A DNA stretch of 21,122 nucleotides from Ruminococcaceae bacterium UBA737. Its GTDB lineage: Bacteria > Bacillota > Clostridia > Oscillospirales > Acutalibacteraceae. The stretch spans positions 1-21,122 of the forward strand of contig DBKZ01000053.1 of NCBI GenBank assembly GCA_002297415.1, read 5' to 3'. Made by a program: the position numbers and the translations under genes. Below the pieces are notes generated by a model, which was not told where the DNA came from, did not search any database, and saw nothing but the letters and a program-made list of their open reading frames with translations. Each line of letters begins with the position of its first letter. Positions within the stretch are counted from its first letter, which is position 1. This document shows, piece after piece, positions 15,699-21,122 of the stretch.

Positions 15699-16765
15699 TA
15701 TTCCTCTATCGCTCCGTTTTTAACCTTTATTATTTTTCCGCTTTTTAACTGCTCGGTATTATTCGGGTCGCAGCAGGTTATAAAGGACTGCATATCCTTT
15801 ATATGATTTAAAATGTAATTCTGCCGTCCCAAATCAAGCTCGCTCATAACATCGTCAAGCAGACAGATAGGCTTTTCGCCCGTTATCTGCTTTATAACCT
15901 CTGACTGGGCAAGCTTTAGAGTCAGAGCTACGCTCCGCTTTTGTCCCTGCGAGCCGTAGGTCCTAACATTTATATTATTTAAGTAAAAAGCAAGCTCGTC
16001 TCTGTGAGGTCCTACAGAGGTGACCCCTGTATACATATCCTCTTTTCTTGCGTTTTTAAGACACTCGGCGAGATTTTTTTCATCGCAGACCGAAATATAT
16101 TTCGAGGCTATTTCCTCTCTTCCGCCCGAAAGCCCCGAATAAATTTCCGGAACAAAGTTTGAAAGAGTTTTAATATATTCTTTTCTGTAGCTGATTATCT
16201 TTTCGCCGCTGCTTGCAAGCTCTTTTTCGAAAACATCGAGCATAACGCAAAGAGTTGAATCATATTTTAATTCCTTTATGATTTTATTTCTCTGCACCAT
16301 TGCTCTTTGATAGCTTTTTAAAATCTCAATATAATTCGGATAAAGCTGACCTATGGCGATATCTAAAAATTTTCTTCTGTTGCTAGGCCCGTCGCATATA
16401 AGAGATAAATCCGCAGGCGAAAATACAACCGCCGTGAAATTTCCCGCAAGTTTTGAAGGAGAAGAGAGCCTTTTTTCATTAAAAAAAGCTTCTCTTTTAT
16501 CTGTAAAAACCATGTGAGCGGTATTAAGTATACCTTTAAATGAATATTCAACGCGGTTTTTACCCTTTTCCTCGCCGAATTTTAAAAATTCCGAGTCCTT
16601 TGTTCCGCGAAAGCTTTTAGCCCCCGTAAAAAGCCAGAGCGCCTCTATTATATTGGTCTTTCCCTGCGCGTTTTCGCCGTAAATAACATTCATTTTGCTG
16701 TCGGGCTCAAATTCAACAGAGGATAAATTTTTAAAATTAACGCTTAAAAATTTATTTATCTGCAT
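15698..16765 (-). CDS. recF: DNA replication/repair protein RecF
   Basis: This SMC/ABC-type ATPase loads RecA at single-strand gaps with RecO and RecR. The 355-aa protein carries Walker A GENAQGKT (30-37), the ABC-type signature YGSQGQKRS and Walker B CLLDDVMSELD near the C-terminus, in the expected order. It starts inside the end of the S4 gene (14-bp overlap) with no good Shine-Dalgarno, pointing to translational coupling. It is followed immediately by remB (1-base overlap). Full length and typical. Confidence 0.97.
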   Translation of the reverse strand: MQINKFLSVNFKNLSSVEFEPDSKMNVIYGENAQGKTNIIEALWLFTGAKSFRGTKDSEFLKFGEEKGKNRVEYSFKGILNTAHMVFTDKREAFFNEKRLSSPSKLAGNFTAVVFSPADLSLICDGPSNRRKFLDIAIGQLYPNYIEILKSYQRAMVQRNKIIKELKYDSTLCVMLDVFEKELASSGEKIISYRKEYIKTLSNFVPEIYSGLSGGREEIASKYISVCDEKNLAECLKNARKEDMYTGVTSVGPHRDELAFYLNNINVRTYGSQGQKRSVALTLKLAQSEVIKQITGEKPICLLDDVMSELDLGRQNYILNHIKDMQSFITCCDPNNTEQLKSGKIIKVKNGAIEE

Positions 16766-16970
16766 TTTCTATCATTATTTCTTCGCCGAAGGCTTCTATT
16801 TTGTCTCCGCTTTTAAGCTTTTTTCCGCGCATGGTGCAAACCTCACCGTTTACCCTTATCTCGCCGTTTTGAATGGCATACTTCGCCTCGCCGCCGGTAT
16901 AGGTAAGCCCCGCGTATTTAAGAGCGCTGTCAAGCTTTATAAATTCGGTTTTAATCTTTATTTTTTCCAT
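16752..16970 (-). CDS. yaaA: S4-domain RNA-binding protein YaaA/RlbA
   Basis: A 72-aa protein made of a single S4 RNA-binding domain, with the standard FIKLDSALKYAGLTYTGGEA then GEIRVNGEVCTMRGKKLKSGD. This small gene lies between dnaN and recF in nearly all Firmicutes; in Bacillus it has been proposed as a ribosome assembly or RNA-binding factor. It begins 2 nt after the dnaN stop with no strong ribosome-binding site, so it is coupled to dnaN, and overlaps recF by 14 bp. Confidence 0.94.
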   Translation of the reverse strand: MEKIKIKTEFIKLDSALKYAGLTYTGGEAKYAIQNGEIRVNGEVCTMRGKKLKSGDKIEAFGEEIMIENADK

Positions 16971-16972
16971 AA

Positions 16973-18082
16973 CTATTTTTTAAGCCTCATCGGCATTACA
17001 AGATATAAGAAATCCTTGTTGTTTTCATCAGCCGATTTTATTAAAACGCCTGAATTTTCACCGTTAAAAGTAAGCATTATTTCTCCTGTCTGGCAAACCT
17101 TTAAAGCGTCAAGAAAATATCTTGAATTCATTCCTATCTCAAAGGGCTCGCCCTCTAAGGATATGTTTATCTTTTCAGAGGATTTTCCTATCGCTGTCAT
17201 GCAGGTAAGAGAAAGCTTATTTTCATCAAACGCACAGCGGACAGGAGTAGATAAGGTATCGTTAATAATAATCGAAACGCATTCAAGCGTGCTTATAAGC
17301 TCCGAAAGGTTTAAAATAACCTTTTGCTTGTATTCAGTAGGGATAATTTTCTCGTAATTTACAAACTCGCCGTCTAAAAGCCTTGAAATGAATACATATC
17401 CGTTTACCGAGAATGAAATAAGCCTGTTGCCGACGGTTATTTCGATATTTTCGCTGTTTTCGTCTATAAGCTTAACAAATTCGTTTACAGCCTTTCCCGC
17501 AACAACGAACTCAATATCGTCGCACTCGGCGATTTTTTCGCGCCTGATAGCTAATCTGAAGCCGTCTATTGAGACAAACTGCAAAACATTGTTTTTAACC
17601 GAAATATTGATACCCGTAAGAATAGGTCTTGTACCCTCAATCTGAGCTACGGCAAATATCGTGCCCTTTACCATACTGCTGAAAACTTCGCTGTCAATAG
17701 TAAGCTTTGTACCCTCGTCAACAGAAGGCATTTCGGGAAAATCGCTTGCCGCCATTCCCATGATATCAAAAAGCGCCTCGTTGCACTTTATGTGGCACAT
17801 AAGTCTTTCGTCGGTTTCAATTTCGACCTGCGGACCGTTAAGTCTCCTTATAATATTAGAAAGAAGATTTGCGCTTATAACTATTTCTCCGCTTTCCTCG
17901 CAGGAAGCGTAAATTTCCTTCTGCATACCCATTTCAAGGTTATATGCGCTCATTGAAAGCGTTCCCTGCTTGGCGCTTAAGAGTATACCCTCTAAAACGG
18001 GAAGAGAGGATTTATTTCCCACTACCTTTGACAGTCTGCTTATTGCGTCAAGAAAAGCTGCTCTTTCTACGGTGAATTTCAT
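16973..18082 (-). CDS. dnaN: DNA polymerase III beta subunit (sliding clamp)
   Basis: The ring-shaped processivity clamp that tethers DNA polymerase III and many repair proteins. The 369-aa protein begins MKFTVERAAFLDAISRLSKVVGNKSSLPVLEGIL, and its C-terminal residues (VMPMRLKK) match the usual clamp end, whose MP.R. motif contributes to the partner-binding pocket. GGAGG lies 7 nt before the ATG. The 223-bp gap to dnaA upstream carries origin-like elements, so dnaN may be expressed from dnaA read-through, from a promoter in the gap (TTAACA..TATTAA at about 18117-18147 is weak), or both. Intact. Confidence 0.98.
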   Translation of the reverse strand: MKFTVERAAFLDAISRLSKVVGNKSSLPVLEGILLSAKQGTLSMSAYNLEMGMQKEIYASCEESGEIVISANLLSNIIRRLNGPQVEIETDERLMCHIKCNEALFDIMGMAASDFPEMPSVDEGTKLTIDSEVFSSMVKGTIFAVAQIEGTRPILTGINISVKNNVLQFVSIDGFRLAIRREKIAECDDIEFVVAGKAVNEFVKLIDENSENIEITVGNRLISFSVNGYVFISRLLDGEFVNYEKIIPTEYKQKVILNLSELISTLECVSIIINDTLSTPVRCAFDENKLSLTCMTAIGKSSEKINISLEGEPFEIGMNSRYFLDALKVCQTGEIMLTFNGENSGVLIKSADENNKDFLYLVMPMRLKK

Positions 18083-18242
18083 TTTTTAACCTCCGTTTTT
18101 ATAAAAAAGAATATATTTTTAATATCAGTATAAATAAGCTATGTTAAAACGGTTAGTAACCTTATTAAAGCCTTATTAAAAAAGCGTTTCTTATGTTAAT
18201 TCCGAGTATTAAAAATTATTTGATAACTTTAATAACTTATCT

Positions 18243-18265
18243 GTTTTTAACACCGTGTTAAAAAC
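18243..18265. repeat. 23-bp dyad in the dnaA-dnaN gap
   Basis: GTTTTTAACAC (18243-18253) and GTGTTAAAAAC (18255-18265) are perfect complements around a single C. It is about 40 bp past the dnaA stop codon. The single-base centre suits a dimeric DNA-binding protein better than an RNA hairpin, and no T-tract follows on the minus strand. The binding protein is unknown. Confidence 0.8.
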
Positions 18266-18289
18266 TAATGTGTTAATTAACTTTAAAAG

Positions 18290-18298
18290 TGTGGATAA
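18290..18298 (-). promoter_or_regulatory. DnaA box (perfect TTATCCACA)
   Basis: TGTGGATAA on the plus strand is TTATCCACA on the minus strand, the consensus high-affinity DnaA box. It lies 8 bp after the dnaA stop, in the usual position of the downstream origin element. Confidence 0.8.
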
Positions 18299-18305
18299 CT
18301 TAAGC

Positions 18306-19640
18306 TTAAGTTTCGCTTTTTAGATTGTTTATAATATCGTCAACCATTTCCTTTTCGTAAGGCTTGTCCGTAAGGAAATTTTCTATCTGTCTGACATTAT
18401 AAAGAACAGTTGTATGGTCTCTGCCGAATGCATCGCCTATTTGCTTATAGGAAAGCCCAGTTGTCTCTCTTGCTATGTACATCGCAACCTGACGGGCAAG
18501 CGCTAATGACTGGGTTCTTCTAAGAGACAGAATATCGTCTTCTGAAACATTATAGGTTCTTGCAACCTCAGAAATAATCGTTTCAATCTTTATAGGCTCG
18601 GGCTTTGAATCGTTTATAACATCCTTTATGAAATTCTGCACCGCTGTCACGGCGGGAAGCTTATTTTCCATATTTACATAAGCCTGAATTTTTTTAACGA
18701 CGCCCTCAAGCTGTCTTGTATTTACCTTTATATGCTCGGCTATATAATAAACTATCTGATCGTCGAGATTTAATCCTGCCTGCTCGCCTTTTTTTCTTAT
18801 AATTCCTACCCTTGTTTCAAAATCGGGAGAGGAAATATCGGCAAAAAGACCTGCGGAAAGCCTTGACCTTATTCTTTCATCAAGCGTTTTGATTTCCTTT
18901 AAGGGGCGGTCTAAGGTGACAACTATCTGTTTATTATTCTGATAAAGGGTATTGAAGGTATTGAAAAACTCCTCCTGAGTCGATTCCTTGCCGGCAATAA
19001 AATGAATATCGTCTATCAGCAAAACGTCGATATCGCGATATTTCTTATGAAATTCGTCCATCGCGGTAAGTCCCAATTTTCCATTATGCAAAGCGGAGAT
19101 AAGCTGATTTGTAAAATCCTCGCTCCTTGTATAAACGATTTTCTTTTTAGGAAACTTTTTCTTGATATGATTTTTTATCGCGAGCATAAGGTGGGTTTTG
19201 CCTACTCCCGAAGGTCCGTAAATAGTAAGCGGATTATAAACTATCCTGTCATTTTCCGCAACCGCAAGCGAGGCGGCATAGGCAAATCTGTTTGAGGGAC
19301 CCTCAATGAAGTTATCAAAGGTGAAGAAATCCTCAAAGGTAAGACCCTCGCTGTGAAGCTCGGCATTTATAATATCCGTTTCCTCGGACTCAAAAATAAT
19401 ATGGGGCTTTAAATCAATACCCATTATTTTTTTGATTGAGTCGGCAAGAAGCCCCGTATAGTTTTCCTCAATCTGATCCCTCATGAATTCACTGCCGATA
19501 GACAAAACAAAAGCCCCGTTATCAATCTTAACGGGCTTAAGATCCTTTAAAAAGCAGTTGAAAGCTATAGGAGAAACCGTTTTTTTACATTCCGCGCAAA
19601 CGGCTTCCCAAATGCCGTCAAGCGATTCCTGATACATCAT
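18306..19640 (-). CDS. dnaA: chromosomal replication initiator protein DnaA
   Basis: This AAA+ initiator binds DnaA boxes at oriC, melts the origin and helps load the helicase. Its 444 aa match the family. Domain I (about 1-85) recruits partners. Domain III has Walker A GPSGVGKT (142-149) and Walker B LLIDDIHF (207-214). Domain IV ends with the DNA-binding signature DAFGRDHTTV (403-412). The linker (about 86-105) is short. Two ATGs lie next to each other (19640 and 19637); GAGG lies about 10 nt before the first, so either could be used. A sigma-A promoter with a DnaA box in its spacer lies upstream, suggesting self-control. Confidence 0.98.
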   Translation of the reverse strand: MMYQESLDGIWEAVCAECKKTVSPIAFNCFLKDLKPVKIDNGAFVLSIGSEFMRDQIEENYTGLLADSIKKIMGIDLKPHIIFESEETDIINAELHSEGLTFEDFFTFDNFIEGPSNRFAYAASLAVAENDRIVYNPLTIYGPSGVGKTHLMLAIKNHIKKKFPKKKIVYTRSEDFTNQLISALHNGKLGLTAMDEFHKKYRDIDVLLIDDIHFIAGKESTQEEFFNTFNTLYQNNKQIVVTLDRPLKEIKTLDERIRSRLSAGLFADISSPDFETRVGIIRKKGEQAGLNLDDQIVYYIAEHIKVNTRQLEGVVKKIQAYVNMENKLPAVTAVQNFIKDVINDSKPEPIKIETIISEVARTYNVSEDDILSLRRTQSLALARQVAMYIARETTGLSYKQIGDAFGRDHTTVLYNVRQIENFLTDKPYEKEMVDDIINNLKSET

Positions 19641-19701
19641 CTTTTTTCATCCTCATAGTATATTTATATATTATATATTATTAAATAAATATTACCTATA
19701 T

Positions 19702-19730
19702 AGTATAGCATAAGTTATCCACCATTTCAA
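19702..19730 (-). promoter_or_regulatory. dnaA promoter with embedded DnaA box
   Basis: On the minus strand TTGAAA (19725-19730), a 17-bp spacer and TATACT (19702-19707) form a good sigma-A promoter, 62 bp before the dnaA start. The plus-strand sequence TTATCCACC (19715-19723), one base from the DnaA consensus, lies in the spacer. DnaA bound here would block RNA polymerase, so autoregulation is expected, as for dnaA in Bacillus and E. coli. Confidence 0.75.
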
Positions 19731-19775
19731 CAATAAATATTTAATACTAATCATAAAAAACATATTTTAAAATTT

Positions 19776-19828
19776 TTTACCGATATCCCGAAGGCTTTTT
19801 ATCGCTTGCCTTGCGGAATATCGGTAAA
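19776..19828 (-). terminator. large imperfect hairpin after cotJC, possible terminator
   Basis: TTTACCGATAT (19776-19786) pairs with ATATCGGTAAA (19818-19828). Inside, CCG/CGG and AAGGC/GCCTT continue the stem with one mismatch and one bulged base, around a loop of about 12 nt. On the minus strand the following bases are AAAATTTTAAAA, so the U-tract is poor. It lies about 24 bp past the cotJC stop and would separate the cotJ operon from dnaA. A role at the origin is an alternative. Confidence 0.5.
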
Positions 19829-19851
19829 TTAAAATTTTAAATTATAAAAAA

Positions 19852-20466
19852 TCAGCTTTTCTTTCCGCAGTTTTTATCAAAGCTCGGATTGCAGACATAG
19901 AAGTTAGAACAGTCAAGCCTGTCGGTAGTCCGTCTTAAAAGCTCGCCGAATCTCTGATAATGCACGATTTCTCTTTCTCTTAAAAACTTAAGAGGGTCAA
20001 GTACATCGGGGTCGTCAATAAGCCTTAAAAGGTTGTCGTAGGTAAGGCGCGCCTTTTGCTCTGCGGCGAGGTCCTCGTGAAGATCGGCGATAATGTCGCC
20101 GGTTGCCTGAATGGAGTTTGCGTCCCAAGGCACTGACGAGGCGGCTATCGGGTAGACACCTGCGGTATGGTCGACAAAATATTTGTCAAAGCCCGACTGC
20201 ATTATCTGCTCTTTAGTAAGATTTCTTGTCAGCTGATGAACCATGGCGCAGATCATTTCAAGATGTGCAAGCTCCTCGGTACCGATATCGGTAAGACAGC
20301 CCTTAACATCGTCATAAGGCATGGAATAGCGCTGGGTGAGATACCGCATTGAAGCGCCTAATTCCCCGTCTGGTCCGCCGTACTGAGTTATGATTATCTG
20401 GGCAAGCTTAGGATTGGGATTTTTTATTTTAACAGGGTATTGAAGCTTTTTATCATACTGCCACAT
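19852..20466 (-). CDS. cotJC: spore coat protein CotJC (manganese-catalase family)
   Basis: A 204-aa protein of the Mn-catalase fold, one of the inner spore-coat components made in the mother cell. Likely di-manganese ligands are present in order: Glu35, Glu65 and His68 (in GTEELAHLEM), Glu135 (in EDLAAEQKAR), and His169 (in REIVHYQRF). Some relatives have catalase activity, so a peroxide-protective role is plausible but not shown by sequence. AGGAG within the cotJB end serves as its ribosome-binding site, and the gene begins 3 nt after cotJB ends. It is third in cotJABC, which is under sigma-E in Bacillus. It ends in front of dnaA, transcribed toward it. Confidence 0.96.
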   Translation of the reverse strand: MWQYDKKLQYPVKIKNPNPKLAQIIITQYGGPDGELGASMRYLTQRYSMPYDDVKGCLTDIGTEELAHLEMICAMVHQLTRNLTKEQIMQSGFDKYFVDHTAGVYPIAASSVPWDANSIQATGDIIADLHEDLAAEQKARLTYDNLLRLIDDPDVLDPLKFLREREIVHYQRFGELLRRTTDRLDCSNFYVCNPSFDKNCGKKS

Positions 20467-20469
20467 AAT

Positions 20470-20745
20470 TCAGTTCTCCTCGCTTTCGTTTTCCCAAGGC
20501 CACGGACCGTTTGTCCAAGACCAAACGCCGGTATCGGTCGGGACCTCGTTTACGGTTGTAATATAAGGACCGTATTTTTGAGTAAAAGCCGAAACAGCGG
20601 CGTTTCTTGCCTCTCTGAACGCTTTAAGCTTTTTTAAAGCGCCCTCGCTTTCGGGGTGAGTGTCGAGGAATAAAACCATTTCATGTATGGCAAAATCGTA
20701 TTCGTTTATTCTGCGAAGCATTGTTCTTTTTGTAAGGTCGGTCAT
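20470..20745 (-). CDS. cotJB: spore coat protein CotJB
   Basis: A 91-aa protein with the CotJB features: an N-terminal helical part (MLRRINEYDFAIHEMVLFLD), then YGP and a tryptophan-rich end (WSWTNGPWPWE) that is nearly diagnostic. It is a structural component of the spore coat and interacts with CotJC. It starts inside the end of cotJA (ATGA overlap, 4 bases), with GGAGG 8 nt before the ATG. The length is typical. Confidence 0.93.
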   Translation of the reverse strand: MTDLTKRTMLRRINEYDFAIHEMVLFLDTHPESEGALKKLKAFREARNAAVSAFTQKYGPYITTVNEVPTDTGVWSWTNGPWPWENESEEN

Positions 20746-20903
20746 TTTGCGTCGCCTCCGCGCAAAAAAGGCTTGTCGAGGTCGGGGAAAATCGTTCCGC
20801 GGACATAGCCCTCGGAAACATCGTAAACTCCGCCGTCGGGCTGAAGATTTATGAAAGCCATTGCAAGGATTTCACTGTCATTGCAGATTTTTTCTTTTTC
20901 CAT
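20742..20903 (-). CDS. cotJA: spore coat-associated protein CotJA
   Basis: A 53-aa protein. LAMAFINLQPDGGVYDVSEGYVRGTIFPDLDKPF is the CotJA pattern (a conserved core ending in G[TI]xFPxLxxPF). It should assist the coat location of CotJB and CotJC. The frame opens 13 codons further upstream, but AAGGAGC (20910-20916) lies 6 nt before the ATG at 20903, so the start is 20903 and the protein begins MEKEKICNDSE. The upstream part of the frame runs through the tRNA-like structured region and is not expected to be translated. First gene of cotJABC; no clear sigma-E promoter is in the 219 bp upstream, so it may lie beyond the window. Confidence 0.85.
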   Translation of the reverse strand: MEKEKICNDSEILAMAFINLQPDGGVYDVSEGYVRGTIFPDLDKPFLRGGDAK

Positions 20904-20915
20904 TTTAAAGCTCCT

Positions 20916-20941
20916 TAGTGTGGCAGGACTCGAACCTGTCA
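20916..20941 (-). other. tRNA 3'-end-like T-arm fragment before cotJA
   Basis: Read on the minus strand, CAGG-TTCGAGT-CCTG (20938-20924) has the exact loop and stem of a tRNA T-arm (TTCRANT loop; 4 paired bases plus G-C with one mismatch), followed by CCACACTA. No matching 5' acceptor (TAGTGTG) or D-arm is found in the upstream 180 bases, and no CCA end follows. It looks like a tRNA remnant or a tRNA mimic rather than a working tRNA. It abuts the cotJA ribosome-binding site. Confidence 0.55.
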
Positions 20942-20949
20942 CGGTTTCG

Positions 20950-21042
20950 CTCGCCGCCTTTTAGATTGCGGCTTTGTGTTCATTTTTGCAAGGCGCCAGC
21001 CTTGCTGCAAATTTCTCGCTTCGCCGAAATCAAAATTCGGCG
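20950..21042 (-). repeat. three-hairpin structured region upstream of cotJA
   Basis: On the minus strand, three hairpins follow one another: CGCCGAA/TTCGGCG with a 7-nt loop (21022-21042), GCAAGGC/GCCTTGC with a 4-nt loop (20988-21005), and GCCGC/GCGGC with a 10-nt loop (20953-20972). They precede the T-arm-like fragment. This may be a structured leader RNA or a dispersed repeat; some of its words (GCGAGAAATTTGC, GCCGCCGAATTTTG) feel familiar to me from Clostridia intergenic regions, but I cannot verify that. The element probably continues toward the window edge. Confidence 0.55.
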
Positions 21043-21122
21043 GCAGAAACTTTTAACCTACCGAAACAAAAAATTTTGTTATAAGACGCAGCCGATAAAA
21101 TGCAGGAATACTGTCGTATTTC

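Larger units (their letters stand above)
18083..18305. other. dnaA-dnaN intergenic region, probable downstream half of oriC
   Basis: This is an AT-rich, gene-free stretch of 223 bp. It holds a perfect DnaA box next to the dnaA stop (18290-18298), an 11-bp-arm dyad (18243-18265), a 10-bp palindrome GTTAATTAAC (18272-18281), two tandem copies of CCTTATTAAAG/A (18160-18181) and repeated TGTTAA motifs (18142, 18194, 18256, 18271). In Bacillus, melting occurs in the equivalent gap between dnaA and dnaN. That this is the unwinding region is inference; only one good DnaA box is visible. Confidence 0.6.
19641..19851. other. cotJC-dnaA intergenic region, probable upstream half of oriC
   Basis: These 211 bp hold the dnaA promoter with a DnaA box in its spacer, a nearly pure A/T stretch (19657-19693) between promoter and start codon, and a large imperfect hairpin near cotJC (19776-19828). 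The AT-rich part is a candidate for easily melted DNA. Apart from the one box I see no cluster of DnaA boxes as in the Bacillus origin. Whether replication starts here, in the dnaA-dnaN gap, or uses both as a bipartite origin cannot be told from sequence alone. Confidence 0.5.

Noticed and set aside
16695..17357. Long open frame of 220 codons on the plus strand over recF, yaaA and dnaN
   Set aside because: It is antisense to three well-supported genes, has no good ribosome-binding site and no recognisable protein features; low-stop antisense frames are common here.
20916..21010. A complete tRNA, possibly with a CTA anticodon (TCTAAA in a loop)
   Set aside because: The stem around TCTAAA has a 10-nt loop, no acceptor partner for CACACTA exists upstream, and no D-arm can be formed. 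Only the T-arm is convincing.
1..21122. CRISPR array, IS element, prophage, toxin-antitoxin or defence system
   Set aside because: No regularly spaced repeats, transposase, integrase, nuclease pair or other hallmark was found; the genes are core replication, segregation, sporulation and housekeeping genes.

Overview
The window is a piece of chromosome around the replication origin of an endospore-forming member of the Firmicutes, probably class Clostridia. The sporulation genes (cotJABC, spoVAE, spoVB), the Gram-positive gene order dnaA-dnaN-yaaA-recF-remB-gyrB-gyrA and the strong Shine-Dalgarno sites support this. The style of the intergenic hairpin repeats makes me think of Oscillospirales (Ruminococcaceae-like gut bacteria). 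That narrower placement is inference from memory, not a search result.

Layout, read in the direction of most transcription (minus strand, right to left): a structured, tRNA-T-arm-containing stretch at the right edge; the spore-coat operon cotJA-cotJB-cotJC; an AT-rich intergenic region with the dnaA promoter and a DnaA box; dnaA; a second gene-free stretch with a perfect DnaA box and a 23-bp dyad; then dnaN, an S4 RNA-binding gene, recF, remB, gyrB and gyrA, closely packed and probably one operon. After gyrA come a CPBP-type membrane protease, an unrecognised membrane protein, tadA, the divergent or convergent spoVB (the only confident plus-strand gene), rarA, a ydbS/ydbT-like pair of PH-domain membrane proteins, spoVAE flanked by two identical parS-like sites, parA, parB, an EamA-type transporter, a dispersed hairpin repeat, a 69-aa hypothetical gene, and finally promoter(s), leader and the first bases of a 16S rRNA gene that leaves the window on the left.

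How it fits together: DnaA, the two origin-like intergenic regions, the clamp, RecF and gyrase form the replication module. ParA/ParB with the parS-like sites form the segregation module about 15 kb from dnaA. RarA, TadA and the rRNA operon are growth housekeeping genes. If the origin is at dnaA, the housekeeping genes are transcribed away from it (leading strand), whereas the cotJ operon and spoVB are head-on to the forks.

I see no phage, IS element, CRISPR array or defence system. The unusual points are the origin neighbourhood (cotJ beside dnaA instead of rpmH-rnpA-yidC; parAB on the gyrA side), the lone spoVAE between parS-like sites, the dyad and repeated TGTTAA motifs between dnaA and dnaN, the structured leader before cotJA, and an alanine at the GyrA quinolone position.
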